Source: Candidatus Helarchaeota archaeon
Lineage (GTDB): Archaea > Asgardarchaeota > Lokiarchaeia > Helarchaeales > HEL-GB-A
Direction: 5' to 3'
Length of the DNA: 20,907 nt
Assembly (NCBI GenBank): GCA_013375455.1
Contig: JABXJT010000084.1
Location: 1 to 20,907 of the forward strand
The notes beneath the pieces were generated by a model. The model did not search any database. It was given only the letters and a program-made list of their open reading frames with translations, and was not told the origin of the DNA. Positions 1-6,551 of the stretch are shown here, in pieces. Positions within the stretch are counted from its first letter, which is position 1, and the number at the start of each line of letters is the position of its first letter. The translations under genes were made by a program, and so were the position numbers.

Positions 1-89
1 ACTTGCCTCTCAGCGGGATTTAAATGTTTCCATGTGGTGATTTTTGTCGGAAAAGATTACTTTTGCGGATTATGTTTAAAAAGCAAAGA

Positions 90-99
90 AATTTAAAAT
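90..99 (+). promoter_or_regulatory. TATA box, putative promoter of the small GTPase
   Basis: An AT-rich TATA-like element (AATTTAAAAT) lies about 70 bases before the GTPase start. Transcription would begin near 120 and leave a leader of about 50 bases that contains a GGTGG purine stretch near 155-160. A second TATA-like stretch (ATTTAAAT, about 18-25) lies further upstream with no obvious gene of its own. The call rests on motif and spacing only. Confidence 0.4.
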
Positions 100-169
100 T
101 AAAGAAAATACAGTTCTTTAGCAGAAAAGGAGAAAAAATTGAAGTCGGCAAGTTAATGGTGGAATTAGC

Positions 170-700
170 ATGAAAGTAGCCTATAAGTGGAAAGTCGTGG
201 TCATAGGGGATCCCACGGTGGGGAAAACCAGTTTAATGCTGAAATATACCGAGAAAAAATTCAATGAATTGTATATTCCAACGGTCGGGGTTCAAGTTTC
301 CATTAAGCAAGTTCCAATAAAAATTGACAAGGAAAGAGCTTTAGTTGATCTAAATATATGGGATATAGCTGGGCATATTAAATTTCAGCATATAAGAAAA
401 GTTTTTTATGAAGGAACGAGTGCATTCCTATTACTCTATGACATCACAAACGAAGCAACCTTTGAAGGACTAACTTATTGGCATGAAGATATTAGTAAAA
501 CAATCGGGAATCAATATGGTATTCTCATTGGTAATAAGAAAGATTTACATAAAGATCGAGTTATTGGTGAGGGAAAAGGGGAGAAGAGGGCGGTTGAGTT
601 TGGTTTAGATTTTTTAGAAACCTCAGCAAAAACGGGAGAAAACGTGGAAAAAGTCTTTGAAATGCTCACTTCGAAACTCATAACATTATATGCTGAGTAA
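170..700 (+). CDS. Ras/Rab-like small GTPase
   Basis: A P-loop GTPase of the Ras superfamily, 176 residues, the normal size for a single G domain. G1 is GDPTVGKT at residues 13-20. G2 is the Thr of YIPTVGV (T38). G3 is WDIAGH (64-69), G4 is NKKD (122-125) and G5 is ETSAKTG (150-156). The layout is closest to the Rab/Ras group. Two oddities: the catalytic Gln usual in WDTAGQ is His (H69), and the C-terminus (LYAE) has no Cys, so prenyl anchoring is not expected. Free-standing Rab-like GTPases are abundant in Asgard archaea and scarce in other prokaryotes, which makes this gene the main taxonomic clue. It is alone on its strand, with no effector, GAP or roadblock partner adjacent, so its cellular role cannot be deduced. 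The family call is secure. Confidence 0.95.
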   Translation: MKVAYKWKVVVIGDPTVGKTSLMLKYTEKKFNELYIPTVGVQVSIKQVPIKIDKERALVDLNIWDIAGHIKFQHIRKVFYEGTSAFLLLYDITNEATFEGLTYWHEDISKTIGNQYGILIGNKKDLHKDRVIGEGKGEKRAVEFGLDFLETSAKTGENVEKVFEMLTSKLITLYAE

Positions 701-795
701 TTTCATTCTTTCCCCCATAACTGTGAAATTCATTTTCTAGTCATTTTATTATCTCTTGTTAAGAATCGCACAATTTGGATTGAGAAACTCACGAT

Positions 796-822
796 CTTTT
801 TTGTCGGGGATTGACAAAAAAG
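796..822. terminator. Perfect 10-bp hairpin, possible bidirectional terminator
   Basis: CTTTTTTGTC (796-805) and GACAAAAAAG (813-822) are exact reverse complements around a 7-base loop. The arms hold a T-run and an A-run, so transcripts from either side would meet a hairpin with a U-tract. It lies downstream of the GTPase and just before a TATA-like box (TTAAATAT, about 833-840). It may instead be an operator. Confidence 0.4.
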
Positions 823-890
823 AAAAAAACACTTAAATATGAACTTTCTTAAAAAGAATGATTAGTTGATTCCAAATAGAGGGGTCGCAA

Positions 891-1055
891 TTGAAATTTG
901 AAGAGGTCTGGCGACAAATCAAACGAGTAAAAGTCTGGTATAACATTGGAAACCTCTCAAAGCATGAAACAGGTGAGGAGATACTAAAGCCTCTAAGTAG
1001 AATAATTGATTTTGAAAGGCAAGAGTGCATCTACGAGAACAATTTTGCTTATTAG
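891..1055 (+). CDS. Small hypothetical protein (54 aa), TTG start
   Basis: An uncalled short frame beginning KFEEVWRQIKRVKVWYNIGN and ending NNFAY. A strong Shine-Dalgarno-like AGAGGGG sits six bases before the TTG start, and a TATA-like box lies about 50 bases upstream, so the signals are better than chance for so short a frame. The peptide is amphipathic, with two Trp and several charged residues; I see no membrane segment or known motif. The opposite strand also has a frame here, but without a comparable start site. Function unknown. Confidence 0.45.
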   Translation: MKFEEVWRQIKRVKVWYNIGNLSKHETGEEILKPLSRIIDFERQECIYENNFAY

Positions 1056-1139
1056 ATAAAATTAATAGAGATTAATAGTTCTGAACGTTTTATTGAAGTT
1101 TATAAAATGTAGATCTCAACATTTTTAAAAAAAAGAGGA

Positions 1140-2078
1140 TTAGAGCCCAAGTACCTCTTTAAGGACAACTTCATGTTTTCCAAGCGTTCCGCCATAATTT
1201 CCAGCCGTGATTTTTTTAATACCTGGTACTTGTACCGCAGCTTTAATTCCTGCGGCAGTTGCTTCTTTCACTTTCTCTAAAGAAATGCCATTTAAAACGA
1301 TTTCGAGCACGCAATTTGCATCTGCTGAAACTTCAGAGTCTGAAATTTCATCTTTGAGAGTAGGGCAGTAGCGATGGTTCGTAGAGGCGTGCATGAACTT
1401 AGAATATTTCAAAGAGCCCGTTTTAGAGCCACTTCGGCAGACGCCACCAGGAAAGCTAGTGATTACACCATCAATGGAATTGATTGCTTTCACTGCATCC
1501 ATTGCTGCTTTTAATGTATTTTCCAATGTATCGCCAAGAATGAAGAAGTTTCCGCCACCAACTGCTTTTTTAGCTTTGATGCTTTCTTCAATCGTGAAAA
1601 GACCTTCCATTACCGGAATTTGCCAGACCTTTCGGTCATCGACGGTTCCTGATTTTTCCCAACCATCCCCAAAATAACGCATGTTCTTTCCAGTTGGGAA
1701 GATTGCGGGTTTTTGTTCCCCTGTCTTTTTATCTTTATAAGTTGAAGGTTCTTCGTTCAGCCAATCGAATAGAGCAGTCGTGGGGCATGTGAGAATGCAT
1801 TGTCCGACCCGATTCATGAGCGCTGCACTTAAACCTTTTCTTTTTGCGAATAAAATGCAAGAAACGCCTGGGCGTTTATCGGGAGTTTGATCAGCTGGTA
1901 CTACTTTCTCAATGGCGGCCTCACAATCACAAGCAATGGTGGAAACCGCAAAACCCGTGAAAGTGCGAGCAGCAGTAAGTGCCCACTCTTCATCAATTGC
2001 CGTGATCAAAACGCGCGAACACCACATCGTAAACGCTTCAGCGTAAGTGTCCTCTATCTCTACATCATTCAATTTCAT
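1140..2078 (-). CDS. ftr: Formylmethanofuran:tetrahydromethanopterin N-formyltransferase
   Basis: Ftr moves the formyl group between methanofuran and tetrahydromethanopterin, the second step of the archaeal H4MPT C1 branch; it is a cytosolic homotetramer. Family landmarks are seen in order: NDVEIEDTYAEAF at the N-terminus, RVLITA, TGFAVSTIACDCEAAIEK, GQCILTCPTTALF, FGDGWEKSG, KVWQIPVMEG, GGGNFFILGD, FPGGVCRSGSKTGS, ASTNHRYCPTLKDE and KITAGNYGGTLGKHE near the C-terminus. I chose the second ATG: known Ftr proteins begin at the residue matching it (M-x-x-N-x-VEIEDT), and it lies nine bases after GAGGA, whereas the first ATG (at 2087) lies too close to it. At about 312 residues it is slightly longer than usual, from an insertion near STYKDKKTGEQ before FGDG. 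With HdrBC nearby it indicates an H4MPT Wood-Ljungdahl or related C1 pathway. Confidence 0.93.
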   Translation of the reverse strand: MKLNDVEIEDTYAEAFTMWCSRVLITAIDEEWALTAARTFTGFAVSTIACDCEAAIEKVVPADQTPDKRPGVSCILFAKRKGLSAALMNRVGQCILTCPTTALFDWLNEEPSTYKDKKTGEQKPAIFPTGKNMRYFGDGWEKSGTVDDRKVWQIPVMEGLFTIEESIKAKKAVGGGNFFILGDTLENTLKAAMDAVKAINSIDGVITSFPGGVCRSGSKTGSLKYSKFMHASTNHRYCPTLKDEISDSEVSADANCVLEIVLNGISLEKVKEATAAGIKAAVQVPGIKKITAGNYGGTLGKHEVVLKEVLGL

Positions 2079-2162
2079 AGGATTCATTCCTCAAAAATAA
2101 TGAGTTGTTGCTTGAAAATTCAGGTGTCTTAATCTAAAACTAATTTCTTTAAAAGGATTTTT

Positions 2163-2363
2163 CTATGGAGGAAAGATGAAAGGAGTTGCCAGTGCGAACA
2201 CCATGACCCCTAATAAAAGAGCAGCCATCACGCCGGAAAGTATTGCAAGTTTTGATCGATGTTTTTCCAGAAAAAGAGCACCCGTAAAAGCAATTAATAA
2301 GATTATCACGAATACAGAACTGAGAGTCAGAGCAAGAAAGTCAGCCTCTGGGATGGTTAGCAT
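2163..2363 (-). CDS. Small two-TM membrane protein, hypothetical
   Basis: A 66-residue peptide with two hydrophobic helices: about residues 12-32 (SSVFVIILLIAFTGALF) and 41-60 (GVMAALLLGVMVFALATPF), separated by a short basic loop EKHRSK. I prefer the internal ATG to the TTG at 2393, because a TATA-like stretch on this strand (about 2410-2424) places the transcript start near 2390. It lies 84 bases upstream of ftr on the same strand and could be co-transcribed with it. An opposite-strand frame of similar length is a shadow. No recognised family; the coherent membrane pattern is the main support. Confidence 0.5.
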   Translation of the reverse strand: MLTIPEADFLALTLSSVFVIILLIAFTGALFLEKHRSKLAILSGVMAALLLGVMVFALATPFIFPP

Positions 2364-2503
2364 GTTTTTCCACTTAATCTTTCTATTGATCAATTAGAAA
2401 TTGAGTAGATAAATAAATATATATCAATTTTTATCTATTTGATATTTTTAGGAATTATTAGTTTATCTATTAAAAATTTTTATCCAGCAAAGGAATTAAT
2501 AGC

Positions 2504-3682
2504 ATGCCGATTTTCGGATTAGATAACGTAATCGTTGGAATAGTATTCTTATTCTTTGCATTCTATTGCTTCCTTATCACCCGGGACGTCAATCATAAGA
2601 GGCAGAAGGAAACGGATAAGGAAAACTTGACAGAATTACGGGAGGGAGTTTATAATGGTGCATTGACAGCAGTGCTTTGTATCGCGATGGCGCTAATGTA
2701 TATTATTCCGGGAGTGACGGTTACATTAGCAAGTGGTACTGTTGAAGAAAGATGTACCTTAAGCATGTACTTGCTGTATCCAACGCCCACAGCTACTTTT
2801 GCGATTTATTTCTTGGGTTTTATCTTTGTTTTCATTGCTCTTTTTGTTGTTTATGAATGGAAAACTGAGAAATTTTCGAAAGCCCCTCCTCCGAAACAAA
2901 AGATTCACAAGCTGGATAAAGAATTATCAAGGAAAGCGTTCCATATCTTAATTATCGGAGTCCTCGCAGTTTATTTGATTGTGGGGCGGTTAGTGGTAAA
3001 TTCCTTATACACCTGGCTTATAACAGCCCCATACGATTTTTGGGGGTATTCAGGTGTTGTATTGGGTAGTGATACTGGACTGGTTGCAATTAATCAAATA
3101 GTTGATGGGGGACACCTCATTACGATGTTTGGCATCACGGTAGTCTTCGAGTTTGTTGTCCTTCTCGATTTAATCCGTCTTAAAGCCCCTCGGTATTTTC
3201 CGGCCAGAATACTATCAAATCTATACAGAGAAAAAGAAAAGGATACCTTTGGTCCTCATGTTTACTTAATTACTGGAATGTTGTTTGTGGTTTTAGTATT
3301 TCCACCGCCGGTCGCGATGGCTGTAATCGCTGTTAGTGCGTTGGGTGATGCAACGGCAACCATCGTGGGTGTAACCAAAGGGAAGCACGAAATAAGACCA
3401 GGAGTCTCCAAGAAAACTTGGGAGGGTACCATTGCAGGAATAGTAGCTGCATTCGTCTTTGGATTCATTGGGTTCATTGCGATCGCATCCGCCCCCGCTT
3501 ATATCAGTTATATAGGAACCGTTGAGAGGGGAATAATCATTGGTCTTGTAATCAATGCCATAGCACTCCCAGTCTTCTTCTTAATCGATTATTATACCCC
3601 CAAACCTTTGCCCCTCTCAGACAATCTGCTTAATCCCATTTTAGTTGGCTTTACCATGTGGGGCGTGTATCTTCTTTTCTGA
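2504..3682 (+). CDS. CTP-dependent polyprenol kinase (dolichol/phytol kinase family)
   Basis: A polytopic membrane protein of 392 residues with the CTP-dependent lipid-kinase core of the SEC59/DGK1/phytol kinase group. The motifs seen are E-x2-RK-x2-H (140-147, ELSRKAFH), a GD nucleotide-binding segment (281-282, in ALGDATATIVG), KTWEGT (304-309) and a C-terminal DNLLNP (373-378). The core is preceded by about 130 residues holding extra helices (about 8-25, 52-72, 100-118) and a charged cytosolic loop rich in Lys and Pro (residues 119-138). The family phosphorylates long-chain isoprenoid alcohols with CTP; in archaea the product could feed dolichyl-phosphate glycan carriers or salvage of geranylgeraniol. 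The substrate cannot be read from the sequence. The start has AAGGA 10-15 bases upstream. Confidence 0.82.
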   Translation: MPIFGLDNVIVGIVFLFFAFYCFLITRDVNHKRQKETDKENLTELREGVYNGALTAVLCIAMALMYIIPGVTVTLASGTVEERCTLSMYLLYPTPTATFAIYFLGFIFVFIALFVVYEWKTEKFSKAPPPKQKIHKLDKELSRKAFHILIIGVLAVYLIVGRLVVNSLYTWLITAPYDFWGYSGVVLGSDTGLVAINQIVDGGHLITMFGITVVFEFVVLLDLIRLKAPRYFPARILSNLYREKEKDTFGPHVYLITGMLFVVLVFPPPVAMAVIAVSALGDATATIVGVTKGKHEIRPGVSKKTWEGTIAGIVAAFVFGFIGFIAIASAPAYISYIGTVERGIIIGLVINAIALPVFFLIDYYTPKPLPLSDNLLNPILVGFTMWGVYLLF

Positions 3683-3690
3683 ATTAATGA

Positions 3691-3707
3691 CCGAAATCTA
3701 TATAAAT
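3691..3707 (+). promoter_or_regulatory. Strong BRE/TATA promoter of the tiny basic protein
   Basis: CCGAAATC followed by TATATAAAT is one of the best BRE-TATA matches in the window. It predicts a start site near 3725-3728 and a leader of about 30 bases containing AAGGAG, ahead of the ATG at 3756. The element lies just after the kinase stop, so the tiny gene has its own transcription unit. Confidence 0.6.
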
Positions 3708-3755
3708 GCCTAAAATCAGTTAAAAAATTGCACCATATAAGGAGTTGATTCACGT

Positions 3756-3842
3756 ATGCCGAGAGGAAAGAAGAGAGCTGGTAAGAAGAAAAGAGGTGCT
3801 GGAAAGAAGAAGGCTGGAAAAAAGAGAAGGCGACGATGCTAA
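3756..3842 (+). CDS. Tiny Lys/Arg/Gly-rich basic protein (28 aa)
   Basis: A 28-codon frame reading MPRGKKRAGKKKRGAGKKKA then GKKRRRRC. About two thirds of the residues are Lys or Arg, the rest mostly Gly and Ala, and there is no acidic residue. GKKK/AGKK units recur and a single Cys ends the chain. It is preceded by a strong TATA box and AAGGAG, and followed by a T-rich stretch (about 3858-3875) that could end transcription, so it looks like a complete monocistronic gene. The composition suggests binding of nucleic acid, as in histone-tail-like, protamine-like or very small ribosomal peptides. It is not a clear match to eL41, which is Trp/Met/Arg-rich and helical. The signals and composition are seen; the nucleic-acid role is inferred. 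Confidence 0.65.
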   Translation: MPRGKKRAGKKKRGAGKKKAGKKRRRRC

Positions 3843-3857
3843 AATCATAAAAAATTA

Positions 3858-3876
3858 AATGTTTTTCTTTTTTTCA
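3858..3876 (+). terminator. T-rich terminator after the tiny basic gene
   Basis: A pyrimidine-rich run (GTTTTTCTTTTTTTC) about 17 bases after the stop codon resembles archaeal oligo-T terminators. No strong hairpin precedes it. Confidence 0.4.
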
Positions 3877-4023
3877 TTTAAACACGAGTAACCATTAATA
3901 TTTCGATTTTAAAATTTCGTAAAAATTGGGAACTTTTCACTATATTTGAACCTTTTTAGTTAGAAATGATAATTATTTTTGCAGTAAGGATTATCCAAAA
4001 ATATAAAAAACGAGTTTGGAATG

Positions 4024-4056
4024 GTTTGTTAGTGTTTTGTAAATGTTTTGTTAGTG
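4024..4056 (+). repeat. Three tandem 11-mers ahead of hdrC
   Basis: Three consecutive 11-base units, GTTTGTTAGTG, TTTTGTAAATG and TTTTGTTAGTG, end eight bases before the hdrC start. A TATA-like AATATAAAAA at about 4000-4009 would start transcription near 4030, so the repeats overlap the start site and leader. Units one and three differ by one base and sit 22 bp apart, two helical turns, as for a dimeric regulator. Alternatively this is simple low-complexity leader. Confidence 0.45.
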
Positions 4057-4063
4057 ATGGAAT

Positions 4064-4630
4064 ATGGCACTTGATAAAGAAAAAGTAGTGCGGGTGCAAG
4101 ATACAGAGTTTCAAGATGATATTGTAGAGACTGGGAAAATCCTTCCTGACGTCGATAAGATAAGGACGTGTATTCAATGTGGGACATGTGTTGGTGGTTG
4201 TCCCTCAGGGCGTCGGACTGCTTGGCGAATTAAAACTCTTTTTCAGAAGGCGGCATTAGGATTAAAAGAAGAAGTTCTCGATTCGGATGATTTATGGTGT
4301 TGTACAACCTGTTATACTTGCCAGGAGCGGTGCCCACGCGCAATATCAACAACCGATGCCGTTCGGGTCATTCGAAATGTGGCGTTTCGAGAAGGTTATG
4401 CCAAGAAAAATCATCTTTTTGTATGTTCCTTATTATTCAAGTTTGGCCACGCAGTGCCTGTAAATGACCCTACTAAAGAGCTCCGGAAGAAGCTGGGGTT
4501 AGGGGAGTTGCCCCCGACCGTCCATTCTTATCCCGAGGGGCTAAAAGAGGTCAACATAATCTGTGAAAAGACGGGCTTTAAAGAAGTGTGGGAAAAGCAA
4601 TGGAAGAAGGCACAGGAGGCGCAAAAATAA
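4064..4630 (+). CDS. hdrC: CoB-CoM heterodisulfide reductase-type iron-sulfur subunit C
   Basis: HdrC is the small ferredoxin-like subunit that carries electrons between HdrA and the catalytic HdrB. Two classical [4Fe-4S] motifs are visible: C36-x2-C39-x2-C42-x3-C46-P (CIQCGTCVGGCP) and C80-x2-C83-x2-C86-x3-C90-P (CTTCYTCQERCP). At 188 residues it matches the usual HdrC length, with a C-terminal helical tail. Its stop overlaps the hdrB start by one base (TAATG), so the two are translationally coupled. HdrA is not in this window. In organisms without methyl-CoM reductase, HdrABC-type complexes couple ferredoxin and hydrogen, formate or other disulfide chemistry; which applies here cannot be told. 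The leader holds tandem 11-mers that may be regulatory. Confidence 0.93.
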   Translation: MALDKEKVVRVQDTEFQDDIVETGKILPDVDKIRTCIQCGTCVGGCPSGRRTAWRIKTLFQKAALGLKEEVLDSDDLWCCTTCYTCQERCPRAISTTDAVRVIRNVAFREGYAKKNHLFVCSLLFKFGHAVPVNDPTKELRKKLGLGELPPTVHSYPEGLKEVNIICEKTGFKEVWEKQWKKAQEAQK

Positions 4631-5532
4631 TGGCGACTGAGAGTGAGAAAAAGCAATATGCCTATTTCTTGGGTTGTTTAACGCCCAACCGGTATCCTGG
4701 TATTGAATACGCAACAATAGAAGTTTTTAAACTCTTAGGATATGAATTAGTTGAATTGAAGGGGGCGAGCTGTTGTCCTGCGCCGGGTGTCTTTGGAAGT
4801 TTTGACCTCGAAACGTGGGCAACCGTTGCAGCCCGAAATCTACTCATTGCAGAGCGGCAAGGAAATTGGATAACGATGACATGTAACGGTTGTTATGGCT
4901 CCTTGCAGGAAACTAACCATTTGCTTCATGAGAATCCTGAATTAAAAGAGCGAGTAAATAAAATCCTTAAAGAAGCGACAGGCGATGAATACCAAGGAAC
5001 TGTAAAGGTAAAGCATACGATTGAAATTTTGCGAGATGAAATTGGTTTTGATACCATTCGTGATGCGGTAGTTAAACCACTTACTGGATTAAAAATTGCG
5101 ATCCATTACGGATGTCATTTCTTAAAACCGAGCAAGGTACGCGGACAAGGTTCCTCGGAAAGACCAAGAGTCTTGGATGATTTAATGGAAGCTATAGGAG
5201 CCGAATCGGTCATGTACAAAGATCGCAACATGTGTTGCGGTGCAGGAGGCGGTGTCCGGGCACAATTTAAAGACGTTGCGTTAGATTTCTCTGCAGAGAA
5301 AGTTCAAAACATGTTAGATGCGGGTGCAGAAGTCTTAACAACCCCTTGTGCGTTTTGTCATTTTCAATTCGATGTAGGACAGCAGGAAATTAATAAAGCA
5401 CGAGGAACGAATTTCAACATTCCAGTCGTATTCTATACACAATTACTCGCCATAGCACTCGGTATCTCACCATTAGAGATGGGATTACAAAACCAGACTA
5501 CTTCGGTCCAGCCATTCTTCGATAAACTTTAA
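4630..5532 (+). CDS. hdrB: CoB-CoM heterodisulfide reductase-type subunit B
   Basis: HdrB is the catalytic subunit, binding two noncubane [4Fe-4S] clusters through paired CCG domains. Both domains are complete: C16, C48-C49 and C85-x2-C88 (FLGC, SCCPAP, CNGC), then C162, C202-C203 and C240-x2-C243 (HYGCH, MCCGAGGG, CAFC). The length of 300 residues is typical. I start it at the ATG that overlaps the hdrC stop; a longer in-frame start at 4588 would lie within hdrC and adds residues that do not resemble HdrB. No cluster ligand is missing, so the subunit should be functional. It converges with coaD, whose stop lies only 7 bases downstream on the other strand. Confidence 0.94.
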   Translation: MATESEKKQYAYFLGCLTPNRYPGIEYATIEVFKLLGYELVELKGASCCPAPGVFGSFDLETWATVAARNLLIAERQGNWITMTCNGCYGSLQETNHLLHENPELKERVNKILKEATGDEYQGTVKVKHTIEILRDEIGFDTIRDAVVKPLTGLKIAIHYGCHFLKPSKVRGQGSSERPRVLDDLMEAIGAESVMYKDRNMCCGAGGGVRAQFKDVALDFSAEKVQNMLDAGAEVLTTPCAFCHFQFDVGQQEINKARGTNFNIPVVFYTQLLAIALGISPLEMGLQNQTTSVQPFFDKL

Positions 5533-5539
5533 TTAATTG

Positions 5540-6004
5540 TTAATCCTTGAGATTCCCCTCTGAATCTATCTCACTTTTACGCATGCGGGTAGATGATATA
5601 GGTTTTCCATCTCGTGCAGACACCAATTTTATGGTAAAAATTTTAAGTGGTTTCATTCCTCTCTCTTTTCGAATTTTATTGATTTTTTCTGCACCTTTAC
5701 GAGTGTCTTCGCTTGTAACAATGCCCTCTTGTTCTTCGAGTGTAATTGCAACGCCATATGGGTCGTCCAAAGGTATTATCTCATAACGTCCTTCGAATCC
5801 TTCAGCTTTCAGAAAGCGCTCAAGATGTTCTTTTCGAGTGTCATAAGGGGGGATTTTCTCTTTCAATTCCTTTCGTTGTAACATTGCCTCAGTGGTAAGG
5901 GCAACTAGAACTTTTTCCCCTACCTCAAATGCCTTGCGTAACAGAACTTCATGACCTATATGGAGCGGGCCAAAAGTACCTGCGACTCCTACTACATGTA
6001 ACAT
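5540..6004 (-). CDS. coaD: Archaeal phosphopantetheine adenylyltransferase
   Basis: Transfers AMP from ATP to 4'-phosphopantetheine to make dephospho-CoA, the penultimate CoA step. The nucleotidyltransferase signature GTFGPLHIGH has H15 and H18 of the HxGH motif, and ISSTR at 136-140 is the second ATP-binding motif. The 154 residues and overall pattern fit the archaeal/eukaryotic-type PPAT rather than bacterial CoaD. A GGGGA stretch lies just before the ATG. It is the last gene of a probable minus-strand operon after the DUF1512 and two-TM proteins (gaps of 11 and 50 bases). No missing key residue. Confidence 0.9.
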   Translation of the reverse strand: MLHVVGVAGTFGPLHIGHEVLLRKAFEVGEKVLVALTTEAMLQRKELKEKIPPYDTRKEHLERFLKAEGFEGRYEIIPLDDPYGVAITLEEQEGIVTSEDTRKGAEKINKIRKERGMKPLKIFTIKLVSARDGKPISSTRMRKSEIDSEGNLKD

Positions 6005-6054
6005 TTAATCCCCGTTTTAAAAATAAAAAAAGTATAAAAAATATGGATTTCAGA

Positions 6055-6540
6055 CTAAGATTTCTTGTTTTTCGTCTCATCTTCCTTTAAGAATGGTTTT
6101 CCCTCTTCCGTTTCAGCTTCTTCTTTCCTTTCTTCAAGTTTCCTTTTTGGTTGTTTTTTTTCTACTTCAAAGATGGCTGCGATATAAAGGGGGCTATCAC
6201 ATTTCTCACATTTTTTCTCGAGATCTTGAAAGATATATTCCCCTCTTTCATATTTTTTAGCCCGGGTGAATTTACACTCAGGTGTGGTACTGCACTTTAT
6301 GAGGGAGATGGTATCAAATTCCGGCTTGATCATACCTTGTTGCGCCATGGCAAGCATAGGAAAGCCAGCGAAGAGGAGCATTACCCCAATTAGGATCATG
6401 TACACCGGATCCAAAGGAGGTGTAACGCCAAAGAAGAAAGAAGAAATCCCTAGCATTAATAAACCCATCCCTATTATCATCAAAATATAAGCAAGATATT
6501 TTAAAATTTTACCAGTAGTACTTAGTTTCGCTTCAGACAT
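6055..6540 (-). CDS. Two-TM membrane protein with four-Cys motif, hypothetical
   Basis: 161 residues. Two hydrophobic helices (about 13-37 and 44-66) are followed by a soluble tail. The tail has C83-x5-C89 and C111-x2-C114, spaced like a small zinc ribbon, then a highly charged Lys/Glu C-terminus (about 128-161) ending in KNKKS. AGGAGGT lies seven bases before the ATG, inside the 11-base gap after the DUF1512 gene, so translation coupling is likely. I do not recognise the family. The arrangement (hairpin anchor plus cytosolic Cys motif) suggests a membrane-tethered metal-binding domain; that is inference. Confidence 0.75.
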   Translation of the reverse strand: MSEAKLSTTGKILKYLAYILMIIGMGLLMLGISSFFFGVTPPLDPVYMILIGVMLLFAGFPMLAMAQQGMIKPEFDTISLIKCSTTPECKFTRAKKYERGEYIFQDLEKKCEKCDSPLYIAAIFEVEKKQPKRKLEERKEEAETEEGKPFLKEDETKNKKS

Positions 6541-6551
6541 GTATTAACCTC

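Noticed and set aside
1140..2087. Methenyl-H4MPT cyclohydrolase (mch)
   Set aside because: First thought from the C1 context, but VEIEDTYAEAF, RVLITA, GQCILTCPTTA and KITAGNYGGTLGKH are Ftr landmarks and the Mch N-terminal pattern is absent.
3756..3842. Ribosomal protein eL41
   Set aside because: Similar in size and charge, but eL41 is Trp/Met/Arg-rich and helical, while this peptide is Gly/Ala/Lys-rich.
4588..4629. Upstream start for hdrB inside hdrC
   Set aside because: The extra residues are read from the hdrC coding end and do not match HdrB; the TAATG overlap gives a natural start at 4630.
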